A DNA stretch of 48,875 bases from Clostridiales bacterium. Its GTDB lineage: Bacteria > Bacillota > Clostridia > Christensenellales > UBA3700. The DNA is taken from contig SVHF01000012.1 in NCBI GenBank assembly GCA_015055975.1, positions 1-48,875 on the forward strand. The letters are read 5' to 3'. The translations under genes were made by a program, and so were the position numbers. Positions 7,406 through 18,556 of this stretch are shown here, piece after piece. The notes beneath the pieces were generated by a model. That model was not told the origin of the DNA, searched no databases, and saw only the letters and a list, made by a program, of their open reading frames with translations. How positions within the stretch are numbered: the stretch's first letter is position 1; each line of letters opens with the position of its first letter.

Positions 7406-9709
7406 CTATCCTTCCATAATTAGATTATAGAGACGAGAGTTTTTTATTGGGTTCTTGACGTTCTTTTGAACTTTAAGAGTTTTGCCCTCTTTTGTGATTA
7501 CGCCTAAATCCATAAAAATACATATCGCAACCATAAAATTATTATAGTTTACATTTAACAAATTTTCAATATCGATATATAAATCATACACGCGCATATT
7601 AGGATTTAATGTAGTCTTTTTGGCTATTTCTACATATATTTTCCCTAGCATGTCATATGGAATCATATTAGTTCTTAAAAGTTTTAACCCATTCCCATTT
7701 TCTACATAAAATACATTGCAATCTTTATCCAATTTCAACATATCAATATAGCCTAAAGAAATAGGTCTATCTAAAAATACTACATTTTCGTATTTTGTTA
7801 AATCTGCATTTATATCTAGATCAAAATAAATTGCATTATTAGGACATGGATTAGCTATAAAATAAGCATTCTTCACTATCTGTTTTTCACACTTTTGTAC
7901 AAATTCATCAAACGTTGATTTTGCAAAGCAAAGATAAGCTGTTCTATAATCCTTATCTTTGATAAGCTCAATCGATTCTTCTAAAGAAATTTGCTTTGGA
8001 TGAAAGATTGATTTATCTTCATATAGAGATGTCAACACATAATTTCCAATGTTTACATCAGAAAAAGATACGCATTGAACCGAATCTATTATTGCTTGAA
8101 TAGATTCTCTTCCGTTAAATACATTAAGCCCTAGTCTAAATGTTATTTTCTTATCTACGGCACTGTTTAACATATCTAGCTTATCCAAAAGATTAAACCC
8201 AACCATTGAGAAGTTGCCACTTTTATAAACGATATGCTCTAAGCCTTCTTTCATCTTTATAAACTTCTTGTCGTTTATAACTACTTCAAATAACGGTCTT
8301 TCATTTCCTTGGCCAAATGGTTCTAACATCTCAAGTTCTTTTGTAACTTTCATCAAGTTTGTGATTTCGTGGAAATCAAACGCCTTCTTATCTTCAAAGA
8401 AAACATCATTTGAATAATTAGCTTTAAATGCATCATTTAGCTCTTTTCTAAAATCTTCAAGGTCGTTTGCATTAAGTGATAAGCCGCAAGCTTGGCTGTG
8501 GCCCCCAAATTTGGTCAATTTCGAAGATGCCGCGCTTACTAATTCAAATATGTTAACGGCTGGAATTGAACGTCCTGAGCCCTTAATTTGGCCATCTGCA
8601 GCTTCGGTTAATAATATAACTGGTCTATTATAATCTTTTGTAACTTTTGCGGCAGATATCCCTACAATTCCCTCATCCCAATCTTTGTTATACAAAACTA
8701 TGATTGGATATTTATTAAAATCATAGTGCACCAATTCTTCTTCAACGCTTTGAGCCGTCTTTTTAGTTAACGCTTGGCGTTGCATATGATATTCTTCAAT
8801 TTCTTCAACTAGGCTTTGAACTACGTATGGGTCTTGTTCTGTAAATAATTCTACAATTGAATCTGCATTAGATATTCTTCCCGCTGCATTAATTCTTGGC
8901 CCTAATTTAAAGCCAATATCTTGTGATGTTAATTGATCTTTTGAAAAAGTTCTAATTAAATCATGAAGACCCAATCTTTTTGTGTGGTTTAAAACAGATA
9001 ATCCGTATTTTACGATTGCTCTATTATCTTTTTCTAGTTTTACTAAATCAGTAATTGTTGCAATAGCTGCTAAATCGTAATACTCTTTACTTTCTTCAAA
9101 TGAAGATAATCTTTCGATTAATCTTAAAACTACCCCCGCTCCACACAAATCTTCAAATGCACCATTTTTAGTTAAATGAGGATTGAATATTTTGCAATTT
9201 GGAAGTGTATCTTGTGGTTGGTGGTGATCTGTTACAACTATGTCGCGACCTATATCGTTATAAATATAATCAACTTCGTTGACGTTCGTTATACCACAAT
9301 CGACAGTTATGAATAAATCTGGGTCATATTGCTCTGTAATTTCATCAATTGACTCTTCATTCATTCCGTATCCATCTTCACGTCTATTTGGAATAAAATA
9401 ATTAACTTCTTCAAGTCCTTTTGATTCCAAGAATGTCTTTAGCATTACGGTTGAACAAATACCATCAGCATCATAATCGCCATATATTAAAACTCTTTCA
9501 TTATTTTCAATAGCCTTCTCAATTCTTTGTGCTACATCCTCTAATCCTTCATATTGAGATATCGGTGTAATTTTTTCAATTGATGGATTTAAAAATTCTC
9601 TACATTCTTCTATTGAAGAAAAACCGCAGTTAAGCAAACACTTAGCTGTGATTTTTTCAACTTTTAATTCCTTAATGATTTGTTCTAATAATGCTTGATT
9701 ATATTCCAT
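7406..9709 (-). CDS. recJ: Single-stranded-DNA-specific exonuclease RecJ
   Basis: A 767-residue 5'-to-3' single-strand DNA exonuclease of the DHH phosphoesterase superfamily, acting in recombination and mismatch or base-excision repair. The metal-binding motifs are visible: DYDADG at 78-83, VDCG at about 136-139, DHH at 161-163, and the DHHA1 substrate motif GGHSQACGLSL. An OB-fold region follows, and a long C-terminal extension as in Bacillus RecJ. No Shine-Dalgarno is apparent before the ATG; a hairpin lies just upstream (9722-9744), so initiation may rely on an unstructured AT-rich leader. It sits between secF and rsh in the usual clostridial order. Confidence 0.95.
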   Translation of the reverse strand: MEYNQALLEQIIKELKVEKITAKCLLNCGFSSIEECREFLNPSIEKITPISQYEGLEDVAQRIEKAIENNERVLIYGDYDADGICSTVMLKTFLESKGLEEVNYFIPNRREDGYGMNEESIDEITEQYDPDLFITVDCGITNVNEVDYIYNDIGRDIVVTDHHQPQDTLPNCKIFNPHLTKNGAFEDLCGAGVVLRLIERLSSFEESKEYYDLAAIATITDLVKLEKDNRAIVKYGLSVLNHTKRLGLHDLIRTFSKDQLTSQDIGFKLGPRINAAGRISNADSIVELFTEQDPYVVQSLVEEIEEYHMQRQALTKKTAQSVEEELVHYDFNKYPIIVLYNKDWDEGIVGISAAKVTKDYNRPVILLTEAADGQIKGSGRSIPAVNIFELVSAASSKLTKFGGHSQACGLSLNANDLEDFRKELNDAFKANYSNDVFFEDKKAFDFHEITNLMKVTKELEMLEPFGQGNERPLFEVVINDKKFIKMKEGLEHIVYKSGNFSMVGFNLLDKLDMLNSAVDKKITFRLGLNVFNGRESIQAIIDSVQCVSFSDVNIGNYVLTSLYEDKSIFHPKQISLEESIELIKDKDYRTAYLCFAKSTFDEFVQKCEKQIVKNAYFIANPCPNNAIYFDLDINADLTKYENVVFLDRPISLGYIDMLKLDKDCNVFYVENGNGLKLLRTNMIPYDMLGKIYVEIAKKTTLNPNMRVYDLYIDIENLLNVNYNNFMVAICIFMDLGVITKEGKTLKVQKNVKNPIKNSRLYNLIMEG

Positions 9710-9721
9710 ATAAATGAATTA

Positions 9722-9744
9722 AGGGCTGCTTTTTACACAGCCCT
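9722..9744 (-). terminator. Weak hairpin between secF and recJ
   Basis: Minus strand AGGGCTG, a 9-nt loop, CAGCCCT, shortly after the secF stop. Only a poor U-tract (TAATTCATTT) follows, so it may attenuate or stabilise rather than terminate fully. Confidence 0.5.
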
Positions 9745-9750
9745 ATAATT

Positions 9751-10929
9751 TTATTGTTTAGCGCCTACATACTTAGGCTTTGCAGCGGCTTCTGTTTTGA
9801 TCTTTGTCTTATTTGCCTTATGCTTTTCCCAAGCTTGGCTCATCACATAGTATAGTGATGGAGAAATAAACATAGATGAATAGAAACCTGCAATTAAACC
9901 GAAGATAACTGGTAATGCAAATTCGTTAACAGTAGATGATCCGAAGATTGCAAAGATTACAATTGGAATCATTGTTGTAACTGTTGAGTTGATAGATCTT
10001 AAAAGTGTGTGCTTTACAGAATTATCTAAAATAACAGCTGTATCGAATTTAGCATTTAGCTTTCTTTCATTTCTTAGATTTTCTCTTACTCTATCGAAGA
10101 TAACGATTGTGTTGTTGATTGAGTAAGATACGATTGTGATAATAGCAGCAACGAATGCACTATTTACTTGGATATGACAAATTATTGTCATAGCAATCAA
10201 AATCGCAACGTCGTGAATCAATGCTATAACAGCAGCAAGACCTGACCAAATTTCGAATCTTATAATGATGTAAACCAAAATCAATGCAAGTGATACTGCT
10301 AAACAGATAAGAGCGGTCTTAATTAATTCAGCTGAAGCTGTAGCACCAATGTTTTCATATGTTATCATTGATTGTAATTCGTCAATATCTGTGTCTGGGA
10401 ATTTTTCCTTTAACGCATTTGCTATAGATTGCTTAATAACTTCGTTTCTATATGTAGATAATGTGTTATCTGAATCGTATGATTTAGATACGTTATCATA
10501 CTTAAATACGATTGCGTATTCTTCACCGCTTCCTGATGTTTGAGAATATGTAATATGAGCTTTAGCAATAGTTGCTGTAATACCTTCTAGTTTCTTGCCG
10601 TATAAAGCTGCATATTCATCAGATACAGCATAAGCTGCAACCTTTTCTGCATTTTCATTAGATTCAATAGCATCTCTAATTAATGATTCATATTCAGAAT
10701 ATGTAGCATCTGTTAATACAGAATCACCTAAAGCGACCGTTGCTAGAGAACCACCAGCAAAGTCAATACCGATGTTCATACCCTTACCAGCATCTTTATA
10801 TACGCCAGCGTATACGCCGAACATAATACCTGCAAGGATAATGATAGCAAGTGGAGCTATAATCCAGTACTTAATATTTTTTGCGATTGGGAATTTAATT
10901 AAATCTTCAACTTTAAACTTCTTAGCCAT
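9751..10929 (-). CDS. secF: Protein translocase subunit SecF
   Basis: A 392-residue membrane protein that, with SecD and YajC, uses the proton gradient to assist SecYEG protein export. One N-terminal membrane segment (about 18-40) is followed by an extracytoplasmic domain starting with the family motif GIDFAGGSLA, then five membrane segments (about 205-375) including the conserved NNTIVIFDRVRENLR loop. The extracytoplasmic part (about 60-200) is longer than in many SecF proteins, containing an Asp/Ser/Tyr-rich stretch. The start is 2 nt after the secD stop, so the two are co-translated; yajC lies just upstream of this unit. Confidence 0.95.
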   Translation of the reverse strand: MAKKFKVEDLIKFPIAKNIKYWIIAPLAIIILAGIMFGVYAGVYKDAGKGMNIGIDFAGGSLATVALGDSVLTDATYSEYESLIRDAIESNENAEKVAAYAVSDEYAALYGKKLEGITATIAKAHITYSQTSGSGEEYAIVFKYDNVSKSYDSDNTLSTYRNEVIKQSIANALKEKFPDTDIDELQSMITYENIGATASAELIKTALICLAVSLALILVYIIIRFEIWSGLAAVIALIHDVAILIAMTIICHIQVNSAFVAAIITIVSYSINNTIVIFDRVRENLRNERKLNAKFDTAVILDNSVKHTLLRSINSTVTTMIPIVIFAIFGSSTVNEFALPVIFGLIAGFYSSMFISPSLYYVMSQAWEKHKANKTKIKTEAAAKPKYVGAKQ

Positions 10930-10931
10930 GA

Positions 10932-12308
10932 TTAATCACCCTCCTTTTCGCTTACTTCTTCTACGTCTACTCTTGCAACGCCTTCTTCTCTAAACAAATT
11001 GTATAGAGGTGCGTTCTCTTCTCTTGTAAATGCTTGTATACAAGCAACTGTTAATCTTGTCATAAGTAGTGATGAAATCAAAGACATTACGATACCGATT
11101 AATAATGTGATACCAAAACTCTTTAGAGTTGAAGTACCTAATATGATAAGAACTACCGCACCGATGATTGTTGTTACGTTACCATCGATAATAGCTCCTA
11201 ATGATCTTCTAAAACCTGTAGATGTTGCTGTTCTTATTGTCTTACCCATAGCATATTCTTCTTTAATTCTTTCGAAGATAATTACGTTAGCGTCTACCGC
11301 CATACCTATAGCTAACAATACGCCGGCAATACCAGATAGGGTTAATTGTACCCATGGGAATACTGCTAAGAAGAACAAGAATGTTAATGTGTACCACCAT
11401 AATGAAATAGCTGCACCAACACCTAGTAATCTATATAGCACGATTAAGTATGCCATGATTAGTAAAACACCAGCGATACCAGCGATAACACCGGCTTTAA
11501 TTGCATTAACACCAAGTGTTGCAGAAATTGTAGAACATTGAGACATCTTCAATCTTAATGGGAATGAACCTGCTGTAATCTTTACTGCTAAAGCATATGC
11601 ATCATCATATGTATAATTTCCTGAGATAGATGCTCTACCTGTAGTGATTGCTTCATTTACTGTTGGAGCAATTACTAATGAATCATTGATGTAGATTGCT
11701 AATTGCTTGCCTGTTAAAGCTTGAGTAGCTGTTGCAAACTTCTTTGTACCATCTGCAGTAAATTCTAGAGCAACAACATAGTATTGAGAATCTGTGTCGT
11801 ATTGAACGCCAGCTTTTGCTACGTCATCACCTGTTAATTTGCCGCTTAATTTAACTGAACCAGTTTGGTCGTCTAATGATTTATCGTTTTTACCATCAAC
11901 ATATTCCTTGAATTCAAGTTCTGCTGGGTCACCGATTAATTCGAAAACTTTTTCTGGATCGTCAACGTCTGGGATTTCTACACGAATAGTCTCCCCACTA
12001 ACTGTTACTAATGCTTCTGTATAACCTTTGTTGAACAACAAGGTTTCCATAGCTGCACGTGTACCTTCGATGGCTGCTGTCTTCTCGTCTTGTGTCATCT
12101 CTGCATAGCTTTCTTGCTCTGTATCGATATCATAAACGGCGTATACACCACCGCTAAGGTCAAGGCCTAAACTAATTGCTTTAGGGAATGCTTTGTAGTT
12201 ATATAAACCAAGTTCACCTTTATCTAGTGAAACAAAAGCAAATACGGTTCCTAAAATTAGTATTATTCCAAGGATAGTCAAAATCGTAATTGATTTGTAC
12301 TTTTTCAC
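10932..12308 (-). CDS. secD: Protein translocase subunit SecD
   Basis: A 458-residue partner of SecF. It has an N-terminal membrane segment (about 8-28), the hallmark SLGLDLSGGVY near residue 50, a periplasmic-type domain, and five C-terminal membrane segments with the conserved GMAVDANVIIFERIKEE. The start codon is GTG (12306-12308), with AGGAGG about 9 nt upstream. Compared with Gram-negative SecD the first extracytoplasmic domain is short, as usual in Firmicutes. A strong promoter (12356-12384) lies directly upstream, so secDF (and the following recJ-rsh genes) can be transcribed independently of scfAB. Confidence 0.95.
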   Translation of the reverse strand: MKKYKSITILTILGIILILGTVFAFVSLDKGELGLYNYKAFPKAISLGLDLSGGVYAVYDIDTEQESYAEMTQDEKTAAIEGTRAAMETLLFNKGYTEALVTVSGETIRVEIPDVDDPEKVFELIGDPAELEFKEYVDGKNDKSLDDQTGSVKLSGKLTGDDVAKAGVQYDTDSQYYVVALEFTADGTKKFATATQALTGKQLAIYINDSLVIAPTVNEAITTGRASISGNYTYDDAYALAVKITAGSFPLRLKMSQCSTISATLGVNAIKAGVIAGIAGVLLIMAYLIVLYRLLGVGAAISLWWYTLTFLFFLAVFPWVQLTLSGIAGVLLAIGMAVDANVIIFERIKEEYAMGKTIRTATSTGFRRSLGAIIDGNVTTIIGAVVLIILGTSTLKSFGITLLIGIVMSLISSLLMTRLTVACIQAFTREENAPLYNLFREEGVARVDVEEVSEKEGD

Positions 12309-12355
12309 CTTATTTTGCCTCCTAAACTCCTATTTTAAAATATTATAATAATATA

Positions 12356-12384
12356 ATTATATTTATAGACCATCGTAAAGTCAA
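12356..12384 (-). promoter_or_regulatory. Strong sigma-A promoter of secD-secF
   Basis: Minus strand TTGACT (12379-12384), 17-bp spacer, consensus TATAAT (12356-12361). It is the closest match to the sigma-A consensus in this block. Confidence 0.75.
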
Positions 12385-12401
12385 TAAATATTATTTTTGT
12401 T

Positions 12402-13763
12402 TTAAGATTGAGCAGACTCTTCAATAGCTTTAATAGCTAAAGATAAATCCATTCTCTTTCTTTCTAGCGCACATGTAATCTCATATGGAGTATTCATAGA
12501 ACCAGCATAATTTATGTTGTTTGCTGTGCATCCACCTGAGCAATAATACTTAGCTGGGCACTTATCACATGCTGGCTTTTGAGTAACTATATTCTTTGCG
12601 AATTCTTTAGAAATATCCATGTTAATTTCTTTGTCGAAAACGTTACCCATATAGTAATCTTTGTTTTCAGCAAATTGGTGACATGGGAAAATATCCCCTG
12701 TTGGAGTTACTGCTAAATATTCACAGCCTGCTCCACAACCTGTCAATCTCTTTACAACGCATGGACCTGATTCTATATCTATCATGAAGTGGAAGAAATT
12801 AAACCACTTGTCAGTTTTTCTTCTATCAATATACTCTTCAGCTAATGTTTCGTATTCTTTTAGAATACGTGGTAACATTTCTTTTGTAATCTTCAAAGAA
12901 TCAATATTTGTTACAACTGGCTCCATTGAGATTTGATCAAAGCCAATATCATTTAGATACATAACATCTTTTGCAAAGTCTAAATTCTTTGCTGTATATG
13001 TACCACGTACATAATATGTCTTGTCGCCTCTAACCTTTCTTAGTTTTAAAGCGTTGTTTATAATTACATCAAATGCGCTCTTTCCTGAGATAGTTTTTCT
13101 TACCTCATCGTGTATTTCTTTTCTACCATCAATAGAAAGAACTATGTTGTTCATTTCCTTGTTTAACCACTCAATTTTATCATCAGATAGAAGTATGCAG
13201 TTTGTTGTCATAGTAAATGAGAACTTCTTTCCTACCTTATCTTCGATAGATCTAGCATATTCAACTATTTGTTTTACAACCTCAAAATTCATTAAAGGTT
13301 CGCCACCAAAGAAATCAACTTCTAAGTTATGACGCTTTCCTGAATGTTGTACCAAAAAGTCAATTGCGTTCTTGCCTACCTCAAATGACATATGAGCTCT
13401 ATTTCTTGTGTGGTAAGTTCCCTCGTCTGCAAAGCAGTATTGACACTTTAGATTACAATCATGACAAATGTGAAGACATAGCGCCTTTATTTCGCCTATC
13501 TTTTTGCAATCTTGCGTGCATGTGCATGGAGAATCTAAGACGCCCTCTTTTACAAGTTCGTCTAACTCTGCATTTACTTCTGAAACTTCTTTTTCATCTA
13601 GGGATTTTAGCTTTGCTAATTGTTCTTCATCCAAGTCATGTTCGAATCTATCTTTAGCAATTAAAAAAGTGACAAAATCTACATTATGTAAACTGCCACT
13701 TTCACTATCCCACATAAAATAATAAGCTCTAGTGTGGTAATTAAAGCTAAATAAATGGGTCAT
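12402..13763 (-). CDS. scfB: SCIFF peptide radical SAM maturase (thioether-forming)
   Basis: A 453-residue radical SAM/SPASM enzyme that installs Cys-to-residue thioether cross-links in the SCIFF precursor peptide. The catalytic CxxxCxxC is C103-C107-C110 (CNLKCQYC). A SPASM-type auxiliary cluster region lies near the C-terminus (CGAGCEYLAVTPTGDIFPC, CDKCPAKYYCSGGC, then ITCALE). The N-terminal 80 residues (HLFSFNYHTRAYYFMWD) resemble the peptide-recognition part of SCIFF maturases. It starts 10 nt after the SCIFF gene stop. Substrate assignment follows from the adjacent six-cysteine peptide gene and the family; the product's role in the cell remains unknown across clostridia. Confidence 0.93.
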   Translation of the reverse strand: MTHLFSFNYHTRAYYFMWDSESGSLHNVDFVTFLIAKDRFEHDLDEEQLAKLKSLDEKEVSEVNAELDELVKEGVLDSPCTCTQDCKKIGEIKALCLHICHDCNLKCQYCFADEGTYHTRNRAHMSFEVGKNAIDFLVQHSGKRHNLEVDFFGGEPLMNFEVVKQIVEYARSIEDKVGKKFSFTMTTNCILLSDDKIEWLNKEMNNIVLSIDGRKEIHDEVRKTISGKSAFDVIINNALKLRKVRGDKTYYVRGTYTAKNLDFAKDVMYLNDIGFDQISMEPVVTNIDSLKITKEMLPRILKEYETLAEEYIDRRKTDKWFNFFHFMIDIESGPCVVKRLTGCGAGCEYLAVTPTGDIFPCHQFAENKDYYMGNVFDKEINMDISKEFAKNIVTQKPACDKCPAKYYCSGGCTANNINYAGSMNTPYEITCALERKRMDLSLAIKAIEESAQS

Positions 13764-13773
13764 GTTTTATGTA

Positions 13774-13947
13774 TTAAAGTAATGGTTTCTTAACTGTATT
13801 TGGTTTCTCTTCTCTGTGCTGGCAAGATTGATTACCTACTGTGCAAGATGTCTTGCAAGCTGATTGACAAGATGATTGGCATTCGCCACATCCAATATTT
13901 CCAGTTTTCTTCATTCCGTTCTTAACGATTGAATTAATGTGTTTCAT
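13774..13947 (-). CDS. scfA: SCIFF ribosomal peptide precursor (six cysteines in about 45 residues)
   Basis: A 57-residue peptide, short enough to be missed by ORF callers, beginning MKHINSIVKNGMKKTG. Six cysteines fall at positions 20, 23, 27, 31, 35 and 42, in the signature C-GEC-QSSC-QSAC-KTSC-TVGNQSC spacing that defines SCIFF peptides. GGAGG lies about 8 nt before the ATG. A 15-residue charged tail (QHREEKPNTVKKPLL) extends past the last Cys. It is the substrate of the adjacent ScfB, which should cross-link Cys thiols to alpha carbons of nearby residues. It has its own promoter and sits just downstream of the yajC terminator. Confidence 0.93.
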   Translation of the reverse strand: MKHINSIVKNGMKKTGNIGCGECQSSCQSACKTSCTVGNQSCQHREEKPNTVKKPLL

Positions 13948-13977
13948 TTTCGAATCCTCCGAGTTTTTTACATAAAT

Positions 13978-14006
13978 ATAATAATATATTTTTTAAAATA
14001 AAACAA
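13978..14006 (-). promoter_or_regulatory. Probable promoter of scfA-scfB
   Basis: Minus strand TTGTTT (14001-14006), 17-bp spacer, TATTAT (13978-13983), located between the yajC terminator and the SCIFF start. Confidence 0.5.
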
Positions 14007-14025
14007 GAATAATATTATATAGCGT

Positions 14026-14053
14026 AAAAAAATGCTGAGATTTCTCTCAGCAC
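14026..14053 (-). terminator. Rho-independent terminator after yajC
   Basis: Minus strand GCTGAGA-GAAA-TCTCAGC followed by a run of T (14026-14033). A stable GNRA-type tetraloop hairpin and a clear U-tract make this a confident intrinsic terminator separating yajC from scfA. Confidence 0.9.
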
Positions 14054-14075
14054 CTTTTATTCTTTTGTTTTAAAA

Positions 14076-14510
14076 TTAGAAGATTTTTTCGTCTTTAGCC
14101 TTTTCTTCCTTAGCTTCTTCTGTCTTAGCTTCTTCTTTAGCTGGAGCTACATCATCTAATGCTTTTGGAGCTTCTTGCTTAACTTCTTCTACTTGTCCAT
14201 TTGCGCCAACTTGCATAATTGTATAGATAGCGCTCTTGTCTAAAACGCAAAGGTTTGAACCATCGCATTTTGGGCTTAGGTCGATAACGATTGTACCGCC
14301 ATCAATTGATTTGATTTCACCGATGAATCCGCCGATAGTCTTAACTTTTGTACCAGCTGTTAGAGAATCCATCATCTTTTGAGCTTCTTTTTGTCTCTTT
14401 CTTTGTGGAACGATAGACATAACTAGCATTAATACCATTAAAACACCTAATACAGCGATCATGATAATGCTTTGAGAATCCATAGCTCCTAAAGTATATA
14501 GTAAATTCAT
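14076..14510 (-). CDS. yajC: Preprotein translocase subunit YajC
   Basis: A 144-residue small membrane accessory of the SecDF complex. A single N-terminal membrane segment (about 12-33, SIIMIAVLGVLMVLMLVMSIV) is followed by the conserved PQRKRQKEAQKMMDSLTAGTKVKTIGGFIGEI block and a beta-rich domain. The C-terminal 40 residues are a low-complexity Lys/Glu/Ala tail, longer than in the minimal family member. AAGGAG lies about 9 nt before the ATG. It is followed by a strong terminator and preceded by its own promoter, so it is a separate unit between tgt and scfA. Confidence 0.93.
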   Translation of the reverse strand: MNLLYTLGAMDSQSIIMIAVLGVLMVLMLVMSIVPQRKRQKEAQKMMDSLTAGTKVKTIGGFIGEIKSIDGGTIVIDLSPKCDGSNLCVLDKSAIYTIMQVGANGQVEEVKQEAPKALDDVAPAKEEAKTEEAKEEKAKDEKIF

Positions 14511-14544
14511 TTTTAAGGTCTCCTTTTTAATTTATACACGTTAA

Positions 14545-14573
14545 ATAATATAGTATTTATCGTTATTTAGCAA
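14545..14573 (-). promoter_or_regulatory. Probable promoter of yajC
   Basis: Minus strand TTGCTA (14568-14573), 17-bp spacer, TATTAT (14545-14550), in the gap between tgt and yajC. Confidence 0.55.
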
Positions 14574-14582
14574 GTAAAATAA

Positions 14583-16759
<2,177 letters not shown>

Positions 16760-16773
<14 letters not shown>

Positions 16774-17821
16774 TTGAATCCTCTCCAAATTCCATCTTCA
16801 ATTGTTCAACATAGCCTGGAACTTTTCTACCTAGATGCTTATAAGCATCTGGAAGACAAATTCTTCCTCTTGGAGTTCTAGCGATAAATGCAATTTGCAT
16901 CAAGTATGGCTCATACATATCTTCAATAGTATTTGGATCTTCATTTATAGATGCACTCAATGTTTCTAAGCCTACTGGGCCACCATTGAATTTGTCTATA
17001 ATTGTTGTTAATAATCTAATGTCGATTGAATCTAGACCAAGCTTATCTATTTCCATTCTATTTAATGCAAGGTCTGTAATTTCTTTATCTATGTTTCCAT
17101 TACCCTTAACTTCAGCAAAGTCTCTAACTCTCTTTAGAAGTCTATTTGCAATACGTGGAGTTCCACGAGAACGTCTAGCAATTTCAAGTGCTCCATCTTC
17201 TGTAATATCTATATTTAAAATCATAGCCGAACGCTTTACGATACTTGCCAATTCTTCTGGCGTATATAGCTCTAATCTACAATTAACGCCAAATCTATCT
17301 CTAAGTGGGTTAGATAAGCTTCCTGCTCTTGTTGTAGCTCCAATCAAAGTGAACTTTGGTAGAGGCATTCTCATAGAACGTGCTGTTGGACCTTTGCCGA
17401 TAACAATATCTAAAGCAAAGTCTTCCATTGCAGAATATAGAATTTCTTCTACATTTCTATTTAATCTATGGATTTCATCTATAAATAAAACATCATTTTC
17501 TTGAAGATTTGTTAAAATAGCAGCTAAATCTACCGCCTTATCTATAACTGGACCAGATGTGATTTTGATTTGGCTATCCATTGCATTTGCAATGATGTAT
17601 GCAAGTGTTGTTTTACCAAGTCCTGGAGGTCCATATAAAAGAATGTGATCTAGAGCTTCTCCTCTCTTTTTTGCAGCCTCTATGAATATAGACAAGTTTT
17701 CTTTAATCTTTTCTTGTCCGACATAATCGTTCATGTTTTTGGGACGTAATTTGTTATCATTATCTCCATCTTGAACGGGTTCCATAGATGACATGAATCT
17801 TTCGTCTTGATCAAATTCCAT
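16760..17821 (-). CDS. ruvB: Holliday junction branch migration helicase RuvB
   Basis: A 353-residue hexameric AAA+ motor that drives branch migration with RuvA. Walker A is at about 64-71 (GPPGLGKT), Walker B is DEIHRLN, sensor 1 is GATTRAGSL, and the Arg-finger region is PLRDRFG. The C-terminal winged helix ([18 protein letters not shown] and RTPRGR) is intact. The N-terminal 24 residues are acidic and variable. The ATG overlaps the ruvA stop region by one base, and the stop codon is TGA. It acts with ruvA upstream and ruvC about 1.3 kb away. Confidence 0.97.
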
Positions 17822-18429
17822 TATCTCATTCCTTTAAGTACGATTGTAATAATCTCTTCTACGCTATTGGCGTTTGCTCTAACTTCAGCAACTTTCTTAG
17901 CAGCTTCGCCCTTTGTCATACCTAAAGAAGCTAGTGCTAAAACCGCATCTTGAGACATTTGATCGTCAACTTTCTTAATTGGTGTATCGCCAAATGTATC
18001 AAAATCTTCTTCTTCAAGCTTTTCTTTCAATTCAAGGATAATTCTCATTGCAGTCTTCTTGCCGATACCTTTTACTTTTGAAAGTGCTTTAGAATCTGCA
18101 TTTACGATATTTAAAGCCAAAGTTTTTGGATCAATTTCAGATAAAATCTGAAGAGCTGTTTTTGGACCAACACCAGAGATTGATGTAAGCTTAACAAACA
18201 TTCCCTTTTCTTCAAGATTAGCAAAACCATAAATCTTTATAGTTTCATCTGTTGAAGTTATGCCTGAACTAATTTTAACGCAAGTATACACAAGCACTTC
18301 GTCCTTTTTGTCAGCTAGCGCCAATTGAGTGTTTTTAGAAACTAATATGTCATAGCCGATGCCGTTATTTTCAACGACTAATCTTCCATCTTCAAAATAT
18401 ACAACTTTGCCTTTAATATAGTAATACAT
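17821..18429 (-). CDS. ruvA: Holliday junction DNA helicase subunit RuvA
   Basis: A 202-residue tetrameric protein that binds Holliday junctions and loads RuvB. The N-terminal OB-fold is [20 protein letters not shown], followed by helix-hairpin-helix repeats ([13 protein letters not shown] and [16 protein letters not shown]) and the C-terminal three-helix domain that touches RuvB ([21 protein letters not shown]). An ATG 45 nt further upstream is in frame, but RuvA proteins start at this MYYYIKG-type sequence and are about 200 residues, so I choose 18429. A promoter -10 ends only 8 nt before this ATG and there is no Shine-Dalgarno, so the mRNA is probably leaderless. Confidence 0.93.
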   Translation of the reverse strand: MYYYIKGKVVYFEDGRLVVENNGIGYDILVSKNTQLALADKKDEVLVYTCVKISSGITSTDETIKIYGFANLEEKGMFVKLTSISGVGPKTALQILSEIDPKTLALNIVNADSKALSKVKGIGKKTAMRIILELKEKLEEEDFDTFGDTPIKKVDDQMSQDAVLALASLGMTKGEAAKKVAEVRANANSVEEIITIVLKGMR

Positions 18430-18437
18430 ACGCTTAT

Positions 18438-18467
18438 ATAATAAATTATATATGCACAAAAAGTCAA
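18438..18467 (-). promoter_or_regulatory. Promoter of ruvA-ruvB-queA-tgt, positioned for a leaderless mRNA
   Basis: Minus strand TTGACT (18462-18467), 18-bp spacer, TATTAT (18438-18443). Only 8 nt separate the -10 from the ruvA ATG at 18429, so transcription would start at or within about 3 nt of the start codon. Confidence 0.6.
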
Positions 18468-18471
18468 TGCG

Positions 18472-18508
18472 CACGCAAAATAAATGTGTATTGACACACG
18501 CAAATAAA
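18472..18508 (+). repeat. Direct repeat CACGCAAA(A)TAAA flanking the mscL -35
   Basis: CACGCAAAATAAA (18472-18484) and CACGCAAATAAA (18497-18508) lie 25 bp apart on either side of the mscL -35 box (18491-18496). They could be a regulator's binding half-sites or chance in AT-rich DNA. Confidence 0.35.
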
Positions 18509-18519
18509 GAAATTAAAAT
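18491..18519 (+). promoter_or_regulatory. Sigma-A promoter of mscL
   Basis: Plus strand consensus TTGACA (18491-18496), 17-bp spacer, TAAAAT (18514-18519). It is divergent from the ruvA promoter; the two -35 boxes are about 23 bp apart. Confidence 0.7.
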
Positions 18520-18556
18520 AATTTTAATAATAAAAATAAATTAAGAGGTTCGAGAC

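Noticed and set aside
18430..18474. Longer RuvA starting at 18474
   Set aside because: The added 15 residues have no family counterpart and overlap the promoter -35/-10 region.
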